Shown: one piece after another, positions 17,038-25,811 of the stretch
Position numbering within the stretch: the stretch's first letter is position 1
Layout: every line of letters begins with the position of its first letter
Assembly (NCBI RefSeq): GCF_016863335.1
Contig: NZ_BOOR01000031.1
Coordinates: forward strand, 124,001-188,000
DNA length: 64,000 nt
Direction of reading: 5' to 3'
From: Planotetraspora thailandica
GTDB lineage: Bacteria > Actinomycetota > Actinomycetes > Streptosporangiales > Streptosporangiaceae
Program-made: the position numbers and the translations under genes
The notes under the pieces: model-generated
Told to the model about the DNA's origin: nothing
Databases searched by the model: none
What the model saw: the letters and a program-made list of their open reading frames with translations, nothing else

Positions 17038-17643
17038 TCAGTTCGCGTGATCGGTCTCCAGATGACGCCACTCCTCGCGCCAGGTCCGGAACCAGTCGGC
17101 GAACCAGGGGTCGGCCGCGGCGAGCGGGACGATGTAGTCGAGCGTCTCCCGGTGATAACGGCGCTGGAAATCGGATGACATGCGGTGCAGTTCCTGCACG
17201 TTGCTGACCCGGTCGGCGAGCTTGACGAGGACGGCGACTCGCGGCGCGTCCGCCAGCGCCCGCAGGTACCCCTGCTTGACGGCGGCCTTGTCGGCACCGG
17301 ATGGCGTGGGCGGCTTGGTCACCCACGCCACAAGGTCGGCGACCTGCTCGCCGAACCGGTCGCGGATCTCCTCCGGCTCGCATGGCGTGTCCTCGACCAC
17401 GTCGTGCAGCACGATCGCGACCAGCACATCCCGATCCCGCACCCCGGCCCCGACCACGGCGACCTCCAGGGCCTCCAGAAGATGCTCCATGTACGGGACA
17501 CCGGTCGGCCGCTGCTGGTCCGCGTGCCGCTCGGCCGCGAACGCGACCGCTGCGGCGACGTCGGTGAGGACGGCCTCGGGCAGCGAATCCCGCAGAGGCG
17601 CCTGAGCGTCGCTCCAGGTCTTCCAACTTGTGAACCGGCGCAT
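17038..17643 (-). CDS. HD-domain hydrolase, SpoT/MESH1-like
   Basis: A 201-residue metal-dependent phosphohydrolase. The HD signature is split across PYMEHLLEAL, AIVLHDVVEDT and VAVLVKLADRVSNVQEL, the pattern of the (p)ppGpp hydrolase domain of SpoT and of stand-alone small hydrolases (MESH1). No synthetase or TGS/ACT domain follows, so it would only hydrolyse. It may tune ppGpp or act on a related nucleotide. It is monocistronic, convergent with the PIG-L gene and divergent from the LLM/FAD fusion. Confidence 0.82.
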   Translation of the reverse strand: MRRFTSWKTWSDAQAPLRDSLPEAVLTDVAAAVAFAAERHADQQRPTGVPYMEHLLEALEVAVVGAGVRDRDVLVAIVLHDVVEDTPCEPEEIRDRFGEQVADLVAWVTKPPTPSGADKAAVKQGYLRALADAPRVAVLVKLADRVSNVQELHRMSSDFQRRYHRETLDYIVPLAAADPWFADWFRTWREEWRHLETDHAN

Positions 17644-17918
17644 CGACGTATCCCTCTCTCGTCAGCGTTGGCCAGGCCGGGTCGACCCGATTGCGCAGTC
17701 CGTCGAACCGTACCGAGGCAGGCGCGAAGTCATCAGGACCCGGGCGAAGCCGACACATTATCGCCCCCCACGGCCACGGACATCCTCCGTCATGAGGAGC
17801 CGGTGGGCACCTGCCACAGAGCCCGGAATAATCTCAGAATCAGATAGGTTGGTGGACAAACGATTTGACAGTCAGACTTGATTGTCGATCAACGATTCTT
17901 AGACGAGGGAGTAGGGCG

Positions 17919-20225
17919 ATGCCCGATTACGGCCACGAACTGCTGTTCGGGACGTTCATCTTGCCGAGCTCGCACGACCCGGACCGGGTGGTGGCGCTGG
18001 CCGAGCTGACCGAGGCGGCAGGTTTGGACCTGGCCACCTTCCAGGACCATCCGTACAACTCGGAGTTCCTCGACACCTGGACGCTGCTGAGCTGGGTCGC
18101 GGCCCGGACGGAGCGGATACGCGTCTCGGCGAACGTGCTGAACCTGCCGCTGCGAGCGCCGGCGGTGCTGGCCCGGGCCGCGGCGAGCCTGGACCTGCTC
18201 TCGAAGGGCCGGTTCGAGCTCGGCCTGGGCGCCGGGGCGTTCTGGGACGCGATCGAGGGCATGGGCGGCCGGCGGCTGACCGCGGGCCAGGGCGTGGAGG
18301 CGCTGAGCGAGGCGATCGAGATACTGCGCGGCGTATGGGACGGCTCGGCCAAGGGGCCGCTGCGCCTGCGGGGCGAGCACTATCCCGTTCCGGGGATGCG
18401 ACGAGGTCCCGCGCCGGCGCACGACATCAGCATCTGGCTGGGGTCCTACAAGCCCCGGATGCTCGCGCTGACCGGGGCCAAGGCCGACGGCTGGTTGCCG
18501 ACCCAGGAATACATCCAGTCCCCCGACCGCGTCACGGCCAACCGCATGATCGATGACGCGGCCGCCGAGGCCGGGCGTGACCCGCGGCAGATCCGCAGGC
18601 TGCTCAACCTCATGCAGGTGGGCTTCTCCCCGGACAACCGCGGCTTCCTGCAGGGGCCGCCCGAGCAGTGGGTCGACCAGCTGCTCCCGTTGGTGCTCGA
18701 GGAGGGGTTCAGCGCGTTCCTCGTCGGCCGCGACGACCCGCGCCTCATCCAGACGTTCGGGCAGGAGGTCGCGCCCGCGCTGCGTGAGGCCGTGACCAAG
18801 GAGCGCAAGGAGAGCGGGACGGCGACGGGTCGGGTCCGGCCGGCGGTCGTCCTGGCCAAGCGCCTGCCCGGCCTCGACTACGACGCGCTGCCCGCGACAC
18901 TGGCCGCCGCATCCGTCGAACCCGGCGACCCGGATTATGAGCGGGTGCGTCACAGCTACAGCCGGCAGGGATCGCCTGCCCTGGTGATCCGCCCCGAGGG
19001 CGCCCCCGACGTGATCGACGCCCTGGCCTACGCGCGGACGCAGAACGTGCCGCTGTCCGTCCGCAGCGGCGGGCACGGCATCAGCGGCCGGTCGACGAAC
19101 GACGGCGGAATCGTCATCGACATGTCCAAGATGAACAAGGTCGAGGTGCTCGACCGGGCCACCCGCCGGATCCGCCTCGAGCCGGGCGTCCGCTGGGGAC
19201 ACGTCGCCCAGGCACTCGCCCCGTACGGCCTGGCGATGAGCTCGGGCGACTACGGCGACGTGGGCGTGGGCGGTCTCGCCACCACCGCCGGCCTCGGATA
19301 CCTGGCACGCAAGTACGGCCTGACCATCGACCACATCGTCGCCGCCGAGATCGTCACCGCGGACGGCGATCTGCTCCGCGTCGACGAAAACCATCACCCC
19401 GACCTGTTCTGGGCGATCCGCGGCGCCGGCGGCAACTTCGGCGTCGTGACCGCCCTCGAACTGGAGGCGTACGAGGTCGACGACGTCGTCTACGCCCAGC
19501 TCGTCGTCGACGCGACCGACACCGCGGAGCTGCTCGGCCGATGGGGCCGGCTCGTCGAGGGCGCGCCACGGGAGATCACCAGCTTCCTCTCCCTGTTCCC
19601 CGGCCGCCGCGGTGACCCGCCGATGGCCCAGGTCACTCTCGTCTACGCCGGAGACGACGTCGAAGCGGCGCAGACCGCCCTGAGCCCGTTCCTGGAGATC
19701 GGGCCGATCCTCGACCAGCAGGCCCAGCTCGCGCCGTACTCGGCGATCGTCGCACCGCCCGGCAATCAGCAGCGCGGCCAGGGACTGGTGGACACCCACA
19801 GCGGCCTGCTGCACCACATCACACCGCAGGCGGCGGACGCCATGGCGACCATGATCCGCTCCGGCGACGTGATGATCATGCAGTTCCGATCCGTGGGCGG
19901 AGCCGTCAACGACGTCGCCCGCGACGCGACCGCCTATCCGCACCGGGAACAGAACTTCTCGGTGCTCGCCGCCACCGTTCCGGACCGCCGGTCCCAGCTC
20001 GACAAGCTCTGGGCCGACCTGTACGAGCACCTCGACGGCATGTACCTCAGCTTCGAGTCCGAGACCAGTCCGGAACGGCTCCTGGACGCCTGGCCCGAGC
20101 CCAGCCTCAGCCGGCTGCGCGCCATCAAGGCGACCTACGACCCGGACAACGTCTTCAACCGCAACTTCCCCATCCCCCCGGCCCCAGCCCAGCAGGCCGG
20201 AAAGGAGACCGACCATGCCGCTTGA
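17919..20225 (+). CDS. LLM flavin oxidoreductase fused to FAD-linked (berberine-bridge type) oxidase
   Basis: A 768-residue two-domain redox enzyme. Residues 1 to about 300 are a luciferase-like TIM barrel (DLATFQDHPYNSEFLDTW, FELGLGAGAFWDAIEGMGGRRL, ISIWLGSYKPRMLALTGAKADGWLP). From about 345 comes a PCMH-type FAD domain with VRSGGHGISGRSTNDGG, whose His386 is at the usual 8-alpha-histidyl FAD site. The second attachment cysteine of true berberine-bridge enzymes is replaced (SGDYGDVGVGG). A BBE tail ends YDPDNVFNRNF. Start ATG 17919 has a GAGGGAGTAGGG ribosome site; a frame extending upstream is unlikely. A paralogue is at 54598. The two domains might couple an F420/FMN step with an FAD oxidation; the substrate is unknown. 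Confidence 0.9.
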   Translation: MPDYGHELLFGTFILPSSHDPDRVVALAELTEAAGLDLATFQDHPYNSEFLDTWTLLSWVAARTERIRVSANVLNLPLRAPAVLARAAASLDLLSKGRFELGLGAGAFWDAIEGMGGRRLTAGQGVEALSEAIEILRGVWDGSAKGPLRLRGEHYPVPGMRRGPAPAHDISIWLGSYKPRMLALTGAKADGWLPTQEYIQSPDRVTANRMIDDAAAEAGRDPRQIRRLLNLMQVGFSPDNRGFLQGPPEQWVDQLLPLVLEEGFSAFLVGRDDPRLIQTFGQEVAPALREAVTKERKESGTATGRVRPAVVLAKRLPGLDYDALPATLAAASVEPGDPDYERVRHSYSRQGSPALVIRPEGAPDVIDALAYARTQNVPLSVRSGGHGISGRSTNDGGIVIDMSKMNKVEVLDRATRRIRLEPGVRWGHVAQALAPYGLAMSSGDYGDVGVGGLATTAGLGYLARKYGLTIDHIVAAEIVTADGDLLRVDENHHPDLFWAIRGAGGNFGVVTALELEAYEVDDVVYAQLVVDATDTAELLGRWGRLVEGAPREITSFLSLFPGRRGDPPMAQVTLVYAGDDVEAAQTALSPFLEIGPILDQQAQLAPYSAIVAPPGNQQRGQGLVDTHSGLLHHITPQAADAMATMIRSGDVMIMQFRSVGGAVNDVARDATAYPHREQNFSVLAATVPDRRSQLDKLWADLYEHLDGMYLSFESETSPERLLDAWPEPSLSRLRAIKATYDPDNVFNRNFPIPPAPAQQAGKETDHAA

Positions 20226-20295
20226 GATCTGCCTGATCACGCGGAGATCATCGCGGGGCGTGGCTCGTACGCAATGACAGGCGAATGCCGATCGA

Positions 20296-20323
20296 CCGGA
20301 CGCGACCTCGCCCCCGCGTCCGG
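20296..20323. terminator. Bidirectional hairpin between convergent genes
   Basis: A perfect 9-bp stem CCGGACGCG/CGCGTCCGG with a 10-nt loop, flanked by an outer CCGATC/GATCGG pair (20288-20333). It separates the fusion oxidoreductase from the convergent MarR gene. There is no U-tract. Confidence 0.65.
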
Positions 20324-20336
20324 GAGGGATCGGAAG

Positions 20337-20867
20337 TCAGGAGGCGGATTCGCCCGCCGGGGGAAGGACGCTCGTCACCGCGATGCAGGGGTCGGTTCCG
20401 GGTGCGGCGTCCTGGATCGCCTCGGCGGCGCGCTCGGCGAAATCGCGAAAGGCGGCACGCTGCTCCTCGGGCAGCCCGCCCAGCACGTGGTCCTCGGCGT
20501 GCGCGACCCGCTGCTCTGCATCGGCGAGTGCCTGGCGCCCACGCTCGGTGGCCACGATCCGGCGGGCCCGCCGGTCGCGTGCGTCCAACCGCCGCTCGAT
20601 GAGACCGGCGTTCTCAAGGTCGTCGATCACGTACGTCAGGATGCTGCGGTCGATCACCAGGCGGGCCGCCAGGGCGCTCTGCGTCGGCACCTCTTCGTGT
20701 ACGACCACGGCCAGGATGTGGTACCCGCGGCTGCCGTGCGGAAGGTCCTTCAGCACTTCCTCGACGTACTCGTGCCAGCGGCGCAGCACCATGCCGAGAG
20801 ACCAGCCGAAGTTGGAACCGCGCCGGCGTCCGGCCGGCGGCTCGTATGGGTCTGTGACGACGGACAT
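20337..20867 (-). CDS. MarR family transcriptional regulator
   Basis: A 176-residue winged-helix regulator. The core is ALAARLVIDRSILTYVIDDLENAGLIERRLDARDRRARRIVATERGRQAL, with the wing DxRD(R)R as in MarR proteins. The start is set at ATG 20867 because a -10-like TAGAAT (minus strand, 20880-20875) lies 7 bp before it, again predicting a leaderless mRNA; an upstream in-frame start at 20930 would overlap this promoter. It sits tail to tail with the LLM/FAD fusion gene. The second fusion copy at 54598 also has a MarR neighbour, so control of these enzymes is plausible. Confidence 0.88.
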   Translation of the reverse strand: MSVVTDPYEPPAGRRRGSNFGWSLGMVLRRWHEYVEEVLKDLPHGSRGYHILAVVVHEEVPTQSALAARLVIDRSILTYVIDDLENAGLIERRLDARDRRARRIVATERGRQALADAEQRVAHAEDHVLGGLPEEQRAAFRDFAERAAEAIQDAAPGTDPCIAVTSVLPPAGESAS

Positions 20868-21040
20868 GCGACCGATTCTACGGCAGTGTGTTGACCACTC
20901 CATAAGTTGCCTGACAAAAGATGTGCGCACACGCTTGTCCTGCCCATGGAGGCATGTCGACCCGGTTTAAGACATTTGTAGAAAACGCCACGATCAATAG
21001 AGAACGGTCGTACGAAGACATTCGGCGTATCTAACTCATA

Positions 21041-21092
21041 GCCTCGAGCGAGCCGCCTTTACGGTCCCTTTATCCGCTCGAGGCCCTTTTCT
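21041..21092 (+). terminator. Terminator-like hairpin in the leader of the S15 peptidase gene
   Basis: Stem GCCTCGAGCG (21041-21050) with CGCTCGAGGC (21075-21084), a 24-nt loop, then CCTTTTCT. No plus-strand gene lies upstream for it to terminate; the next plus-strand gene starts 38 bp later. It may be a leader attenuator or the end of a short transcript starting near 20960-21000. Confidence 0.6.
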
Positions 21093-21129
21093 CCGGTCCC
21101 GGGCGCCTGATCGCTAGGGAAGTTTGCCG

Positions 21130-23076
21130 ATGTCCTTACCGCGCCGGGTGACGGGCCCTCTGGCTCCGACCGCCCTTCGTAGTCCTGGATCAGCACGTCG
21201 TGGCGCCGCGGCGCTGGGTCTCGCCGTCATCACGGTCCTTACGGGAGTGATCGTGACCTCGGCCCCCGCCGCCGCGGCCGCCCCCGTCGGGCCGGTCTTC
21301 CAGAACGGCATGGCCCAGCCGGTGTTCTCGACGAACAGGAACGACTGGATCCGCCAGGAAGTATGGGTCCAGACCCCGATCGACAGTGACGGCGACGGAC
21401 GGAACGACCGGGTGCACGCCGAGGTCACCCGGCTCCGGGAGACCGAGACGGACGGTCTGAAGTCGCCCGTCGTCTACGAGGTCAGCCCCTACTACGCAGG
21501 CGGCAACCCGATCACGAACCACGACGTCGACCACGAGCTCTACGAGGCTCTGCGCCCGGGCAAGGGCTGGCAGAACCGCGGCGGTGCGGTGCTGGACCCG
21601 GCGTCCGACGAGCGGCTGGCCGCCGCGACCGCAGAAGGGGCCGGCGTCGCCGCGTCCGCTGCGGCCACCGGCCCGCAGCCCGCCATCAGCACCAGCCACG
21701 AGTCCAACTGGCTGCCCCGCGGTTTCGCGGTGGTCCACGCCGAGTCGCTGGGCAGCGGCAAGTCCGACGGCTGCCCGACCACCGGCGGGCGCAACGAGAC
21801 CATTGGTGCGAAGTCCGTCGTCGACTGGCTGAACGGCCGCGCGAAGGCCTACGACGCCACCGGCGCGGAGGTCAAGGCGACCTGGACGACCGGCAAGGTC
21901 GGCATGATCGGCACCTCGTACAACGGCACCCTGCCCAACGCGGTCGCGAGCACCGGCGTCCAGGGGCTCGAGGCCATCGTGCCGATCTCGGCGATCTCGA
22001 GCTGGTACGACTACTACCGCGCGAACGGCGCCGTCGTCGCCGCCGGCGGCTACCAGGGCGAGGACACCGATGTGCTCGCGGAGTACGTCTACACCCGTGC
22101 GGACAAGGAGATCTGCCGAAGCGTCATCGAGGAGCTCGCGAAGGCGCAGGACCGGGTCACCGGCGACTACAACGCCTTCTGGGACGAGCGCAACTACATG
22201 AACGACGTCGGCAAGGTCCATGCCGCGGTGCTGGTCGCGCACGGGCTCAACGACTGGAACGTCAAGACCAAGCACGCCGCGCAGTGGTACGAAGCGCTCA
22301 AGGCGCGCGGCGTGCCGCACAAGATCTACCTGCACCAGGGCGGGCACGGCGGCTCCCCCAGCGTCGACGTGCTCAACCGCTGGTTCACCCGCTACCTGTG
22401 GGATTACAAGAACGGCGTGGAGAACGACCCCCGAGCCCTGATCCAGCGTGAGGACAGGAGCCTGGTGGAATACCCCGAGTGGCCCGACCCGGCCGCGGCG
22501 GACACCGAGCTCAACCTGGCGCCCGGCACGAACGGGGCCGCCGGCGTCCTCACCCACGACAAGACCCGCCAGGGCAAGCCCGTGACCGAGACGATCGTCG
22601 ACGACGCGACGAAGACGGCACAGACTCTCGCCGACGCGGCGACGTCTCCCAACCGTCTGGCCTACAAGTCGGGGACGCTGTCCGGTGCGGTCAGGCTCAG
22701 CGGCACGCCGCTGGTATCGCTGCGGATGTCGTTCGGCCAGCCGGCCGCGAACGTCACGGCGCTGCTCGTGGACTACGACCAGAACGGCAAGGCCAAGATC
22801 ATCACGCGGGGCTGGACGGATCCGCAGAACCGCAAGTCGATCTGGAAGACCACCCCGGTCAAGCCGGGCAGCGAGTACCGCCTCGACTTCGACATGCAGC
22901 CGCATGACTACGTGTTCCCTGCGGGCCACCGCATCGGCATCGTGCTGCTGTCGAGCGACTACGAGTACACCATCCGGCCCACCCCCGGCGCGACGCTGAA
23001 CCTCGACACGACGAAGAGCACGGTCATGCTGCCGCTCGTCGGCGGAGCGGGCGAGTTCCGCTCGGCGAACGCCTGA
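21130..23076 (+). CDS. Secreted Xaa-Pro dipeptidyl-peptidase, S15 family
   Basis: A 648-residue exported serine peptidase/acyl hydrolase of the CocE/NonD-S15 family. It has an N-terminal signal peptide (basic start, hydrophobic LGLAVITVLTGVIV, AxA-rich cleavage near residue 48) and the catalytic serine in IGTSYNGT (about residue 263). The aspartate lies in HGLNDWNVK, the histidine in HQGGHGG, and a C-terminal jelly-roll domain begins around YKSGTLSGAVRLSG. It likely removes X-Pro dipeptides outside the cell. ATG 21130 is chosen because AGGGAAG lies 7 bp upstream; a TTG two codons earlier is in frame. Confidence 0.92.
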   Translation: MSLPRRVTGPLAPTALRSPGSARRGAAALGLAVITVLTGVIVTSAPAAAAAPVGPVFQNGMAQPVFSTNRNDWIRQEVWVQTPIDSDGDGRNDRVHAEVTRLRETETDGLKSPVVYEVSPYYAGGNPITNHDVDHELYEALRPGKGWQNRGGAVLDPASDERLAAATAEGAGVAASAAATGPQPAISTSHESNWLPRGFAVVHAESLGSGKSDGCPTTGGRNETIGAKSVVDWLNGRAKAYDATGAEVKATWTTGKVGMIGTSYNGTLPNAVASTGVQGLEAIVPISAISSWYDYYRANGAVVAAGGYQGEDTDVLAEYVYTRADKEICRSVIEELAKAQDRVTGDYNAFWDERNYMNDVGKVHAAVLVAHGLNDWNVKTKHAAQWYEALKARGVPHKIYLHQGGHGGSPSVDVLNRWFTRYLWDYKNGVENDPRALIQREDRSLVEYPEWPDPAAADTELNLAPGTNGAAGVLTHDKTRQGKPVTETIVDDATKTAQTLADAATSPNRLAYKSGTLSGAVRLSGTPLVSLRMSFGQPAANVTALLVDYDQNGKAKIITRGWTDPQNRKSIWKTTPVKPGSEYRLDFDMQPHDYVFPAGHRIGIVLLSSDYEYTIRPTPGATLNLDTTKSTVMLPLVGGAGEFRSANA

Positions 23077-23091
23077 TCTCGATCGCACGGA

Positions 23092-23127
23092 AGGGCGGGC
23101 CGCCATCGGCGGCCCGCCCTGTTCTTC
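23092..23127. terminator. Terminator shared by convergent genes
   Basis: A perfect 13-bp stem (23092-23104 with 23108-23120, loop ATC) followed by GTTCTTC. It lies 16 bp after the S15 peptidase stop and 6 bp before the end of the convergent membrane-protein gene. Confidence 0.85.
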
Positions 23128-23611
23128 ACTTCTCCTCTCTGCCGGTCAGCTCGCGTACGCGGCGCAGCAGCGCCCGCCGACGCGCATGAGCCCGTACGGC
23201 CAGCACCAGCGCCACGGCGACGAACAGGCCTCCGACCGCCAGAGCCGGGACCAGGCCGGTGCCGCGCTGCACGGCGACGGCGGCCAGGGCCGTGGTCGTC
23301 GCGGCCGAGGCGGCAAGGCCCATCCAGGCGGCGATCACCCGGTCGGTGGCGAACAGGGGCACCCGCCGCGTCAGCAACCACCCGCCGTATCCCGCCCAGG
23401 CCAGGCAGCACACGGTGAGCAGGGCGAAGACCAGCTGAGTACGGCCAGGCAAGGGGTCGGGCTCGCTCCACCACAGCGCAGACACGAAGACCGCACCGGC
23501 CAGCCCTGCCAGCAGCGCCGCCACCGCCCGAACCCGTCTCTTCAGGGACAGCGACGGCTCGAGCCGATCGATCATTTCCTGCGCCGACAGACGCGGTTCC
23601 TCCTCGATCAT
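23126..23611 (-). CDS. Small membrane protein co-transcribed with an ECF sigma factor
   Basis: A 161-residue protein with four predicted membrane segments (about residues 29-47, 59-80, 92-111 and 118-138) and a basic C-terminus. No known domain is recognised. It overlaps the sigma gene by ATGA (23608-23611). Its position suggests a membrane-bound regulator (anti-sigma-like) of that sigma factor. It lacks the His-x3-Cys-x2-Cys zinc motif of the common anti-sigma domain, so this role is inferred only from context. Confidence 0.75.
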   Translation of the reverse strand: MIEEEPRLSAQEMIDRLEPSLSLKRRVRAVAALLAGLAGAVFVSALWWSEPDPLPGRTQLVFALLTVCCLAWAGYGGWLLTRRVPLFATDRVIAAWMGLAASAATTTALAAVAVQRGTGLVPALAVGGLFVAVALVLAVRAHARRRALLRRVRELTGREEK

Positions 23612-24129
23612 GGCCGGTATCCCTTCTTCTCCAGGTGCTCACGCAGCAGGCGACGGGCCCGGTTGAGCCGGGATTTGACCGTGCCGGCGGGGATCCGGCA
23701 GATCCGCGCGCAGTCCTCAACCGGCAGGTCCTCCAGGTAGAACAGGACGAGGACCTCCCGCTCCAGCACCGGCAGCTCCGACAGGAGGCTCACCAGCTCG
23801 GCGCGGTCCACCAAGGACTCCACCGGGTCCTCGACGACGACGTCGCCGACGAGGTCCTCCTGCCGGAAGGCGTACTGGCCGCGCAGACGGTCGGTCACCG
23901 AACGGCGGGCGATGGTGAACAGCCAGGGTGCGAACCGGTCGGGCTCGCGCAGCCGGGGCAGGCCACGCAGCACGGCCAGCCAGACCTCCTGGGACACGTC
24001 GTCGGCCCGCTCGGCGTCCAGCATTCGCCGCACGTACGTCCACACCGGCATCCGCCATCGGGCCACCAGCTCGGCCAGTGCCGCCCGCTCGCCTAATTGG
24101 GCGCGCACGACCAGCAATTCGTCGGTCAT
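23608..24129 (-). CDS. ECF RNA polymerase sigma factor
   Basis: A 173-residue group IV sigma factor. Region 2 reads RWRMPVWTYVRRMLDAERADDVSQEVWLAVLRGLPRL, ending in FAPWLFTIARRSVTDRLR. Region 4 reads LPVLEREVLVLFYLEDLPVEDCARICRIPAGTVKSRLNRARRLLREHL. It is coupled to a small membrane protein. The start ATG 24129 is the only reasonable one. It is different in sequence and partner from the SigK-like factor at 10802. Confidence 0.92.
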   Translation of the reverse strand: MTDELLVVRAQLGERAALAELVARWRMPVWTYVRRMLDAERADDVSQEVWLAVLRGLPRLREPDRFAPWLFTIARRSVTDRLRGQYAFRQEDLVGDVVVEDPVESLVDRAELVSLLSELPVLEREVLVLFYLEDLPVEDCARICRIPAGTVKSRLNRARRLLREHLEKKGYRP

Positions 24130-24332
24130 CTCGTCCTCCCGTCACCCTGCACAGTCGGACGAGAACCCGATCAGGTTCATGCACGCAAAGCCGACCGGGA
24201 GCCGGCGACAGCCGCGCAACTCCTACGGCACATGAGGCATTTACGCGCTTATCAAGCCTTGCACGCAATAGATGCACATGATCTACTTCATGCGGGGCAG
24301 ATCATGCAATCAAGCCATAAGGGGGAAATGGG

Positions 24333-24833
24333 TTGAAGAGGACGCTAACTCGAATTGCGTCGGTCTCCATCCTTGTAACAGGTTTCATGACGGGGTTCGG
24401 ATCAACCGCAAGGGCCGACTCATCGGCCTGCAATGCGTCTTTTCCCGACGTCTACAAAGAAGTGCTCTACAGTTCGGGCAGCTCCCGCTGGAATGGTCGT
24501 GATATCGCCTATCCCGCCAAGCTCCACGGAAAGACCGTCCGGCTGATGAACGGTGGCGCGTTCAACCAGTCCTACGCCAGAGTGGAGAACGCCTCCGCCG
24601 GAGACATCGTCTCGATCGACCGGGCCACCGACTCCGACAAGCGCAACACCACGAAGAAGTGGTGGTTCACGGAGCAGATCGGAAGCTGGGAGTATTGCCA
24701 GAGAACGGTCTACGCGACGGGAAACACCGTTCATTCCCCCACGATCAACAACTGGCACACCCCCGTACGGGTTTGCCTTCGCCACAACGGGGCTCTTCAA
24801 TGCACCAACGTCTGGTACGCCGACCAGACGTGA
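24333..24833 (+). CDS. Small secreted protein of unknown function
   Basis: A 166-residue exported protein, start TTG 24333 with a strong GGGGGA site 6-7 bp upstream. A signal peptide covers about residues 1-29 (ends STARA-D). The mature part has four cysteines (in SSACN, EYCQ, RVCL and LQCT), which could form two disulfides, and is rich in Asn, Thr and aromatic residues. No family recognised. Base composition is visibly less GC-rich than its neighbours, a hint of transfer. A hairpin terminator follows at 24847. Confidence 0.75.
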   Translation: MKRTLTRIASVSILVTGFMTGFGSTARADSSACNASFPDVYKEVLYSSGSSRWNGRDIAYPAKLHGKTVRLMNGGAFNQSYARVENASAGDIVSIDRATDSDKRNTTKKWWFTEQIGSWEYCQRTVYATGNTVHSPTINNWHTPVRVCLRHNGALQCTNVWYADQT

Positions 24834-24846
24834 CCTGATCGGCAAA

Positions 24847-24877
24847 GCGCCCGCCTTCCAGCCGGAACGGCGGGCGC
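24847..24877 (+). terminator. Hairpin after the secreted-protein gene
   Basis: A 9-bp GC stem (GCGCCCGCC at 24847-24855, GGCGGGCGC at 24869-24877) with a 13-nt loop, 14 bp past the stop; no U-tract. Confidence 0.6.
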
Positions 24878-24926
24878 GCGCTCAGCTATGGCAAGCCGGC
24901 CAGACGTGGCGGTAGAGCAAGAGCGT

Positions 24927-25424
24927 ATGGCCGACATACGCGACATGTATATGGCGCACATTCTTATGCGCAGAGAATTCGGCCTGACGGTGGATGTGGT
25001 CCGCGGCGTCGGTGAGAGCGATGTGAACCGGGCCGGCCAGGTCGCCGATCACATCGAGTTCATCTCCGGCGTCCTCCATGGCCATCACGCGGCCGAGGAC
25101 GCGCTGCTGTGGCCGAAACTCCTCGACCGCGGGTCGGACGACGTCGCCGCCGTCGTACATGTGATGGAAGGGCAGCACGAGGCCATCGACGAGGCGAACC
25201 AGGGGATCAAGAAGGAACTCGATCCCTGGTGCGGCACCGCGGCGGTCCGCCACCGTGACGGGCTTGCCGGCGCCCTCGAACGTCTCAACTCGGCGCTCGT
25301 GGAGCACACGGCTCTGGAGGAGGAGCGCATCCTGCCACTGGCCGAGAAATACAGCCCCCGCGTCTACGCCTCCTACGCCAAGCGCCTGTACGGCACCCCA
25401 ACCCCGCCTCGCAGCACTGTCTGA
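24927..25424 (+). CDS. Hemerythrin domain protein
   Basis: A 165-residue all-helical protein with the hemerythrin-like HHE pattern: MAHILMRREF, then DHIEFISGVLHGHHAAEDALLWPKL, then HVMEGQHEAIDE, then LVEHTALEEERILPLAEKY. The spaced His/Glu residues should bind a di-iron centre sensing or carrying O2, NO or other small ligands. Start ATG 24927 is preferred because family members begin ADIRDMY; an in-frame ATG at 24888 would add 13 residues and overlaps the hairpin zone. It lies alone. Confidence 0.85.
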   Translation: MADIRDMYMAHILMRREFGLTVDVVRGVGESDVNRAGQVADHIEFISGVLHGHHAAEDALLWPKLLDRGSDDVAAVVHVMEGQHEAIDEANQGIKKELDPWCGTAAVRHRDGLAGALERLNSALVEHTALEEERILPLAEKYSPRVYASYAKRLYGTPTPPRSTV

Positions 25425-25583
25425 CCGGCCGCTCGATCTTCCCCGGGAGCCTTGCGGGATTCCGGGGATACGGTGACGAAAGCCCAGGTCAGGGCGCTAA
25501 TCCAAACTCGGACCTTGATCATTTTTAGGGCCATCTCCATCTCCCGTCGCGAGCGTTCTCACAGGCGGCACATACTTAAGGGG

Positions 25584-25811
25584 ATGAAGCCACCCAGCGG
25601 CGCGCCCCGTCGCCACCTGCCCACAAGTCCCTTCAAGCCCCCGCCCCCCGCCCCGACTGCCGAGCGGTTCAGCGTGAACGACCAAGTGACCCATGATCGG
25701 TATGGTCTCGGCGTCGTCATCGCTGTAGAAGACGAGATCGCCGTGCTCGTCGATTTCGGATCGCGGCAGGAACGAATCACTACACCGTTCAACAAGCTGT
25801 ACAAACTCTGA
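25584..25811 (+). CDS. Small KOW/CarD-like conserved protein
   Basis: A 75-residue basic/proline N-terminus followed by a compact beta domain, RFSVNDQVTHDRYGLGVVIAVEDEIAVLVDFGSRQERITTPFNKLYKL. The pattern 'V-x-H-x-x-x-G-x-G-x-V' with 'V-x-F-G-S' is widespread in short actinobacterial proteins and resembles the CarD/KOW barrel that contacts RNA polymerase. Start ATG 25584 has AAGGGG just upstream. Function unknown. Confidence 0.75.
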   Translation: MKPPSGAPRRHLPTSPFKPPPPAPTAERFSVNDQVTHDRYGLGVVIAVEDEIAVLVDFGSRQERITTPFNKLYKL

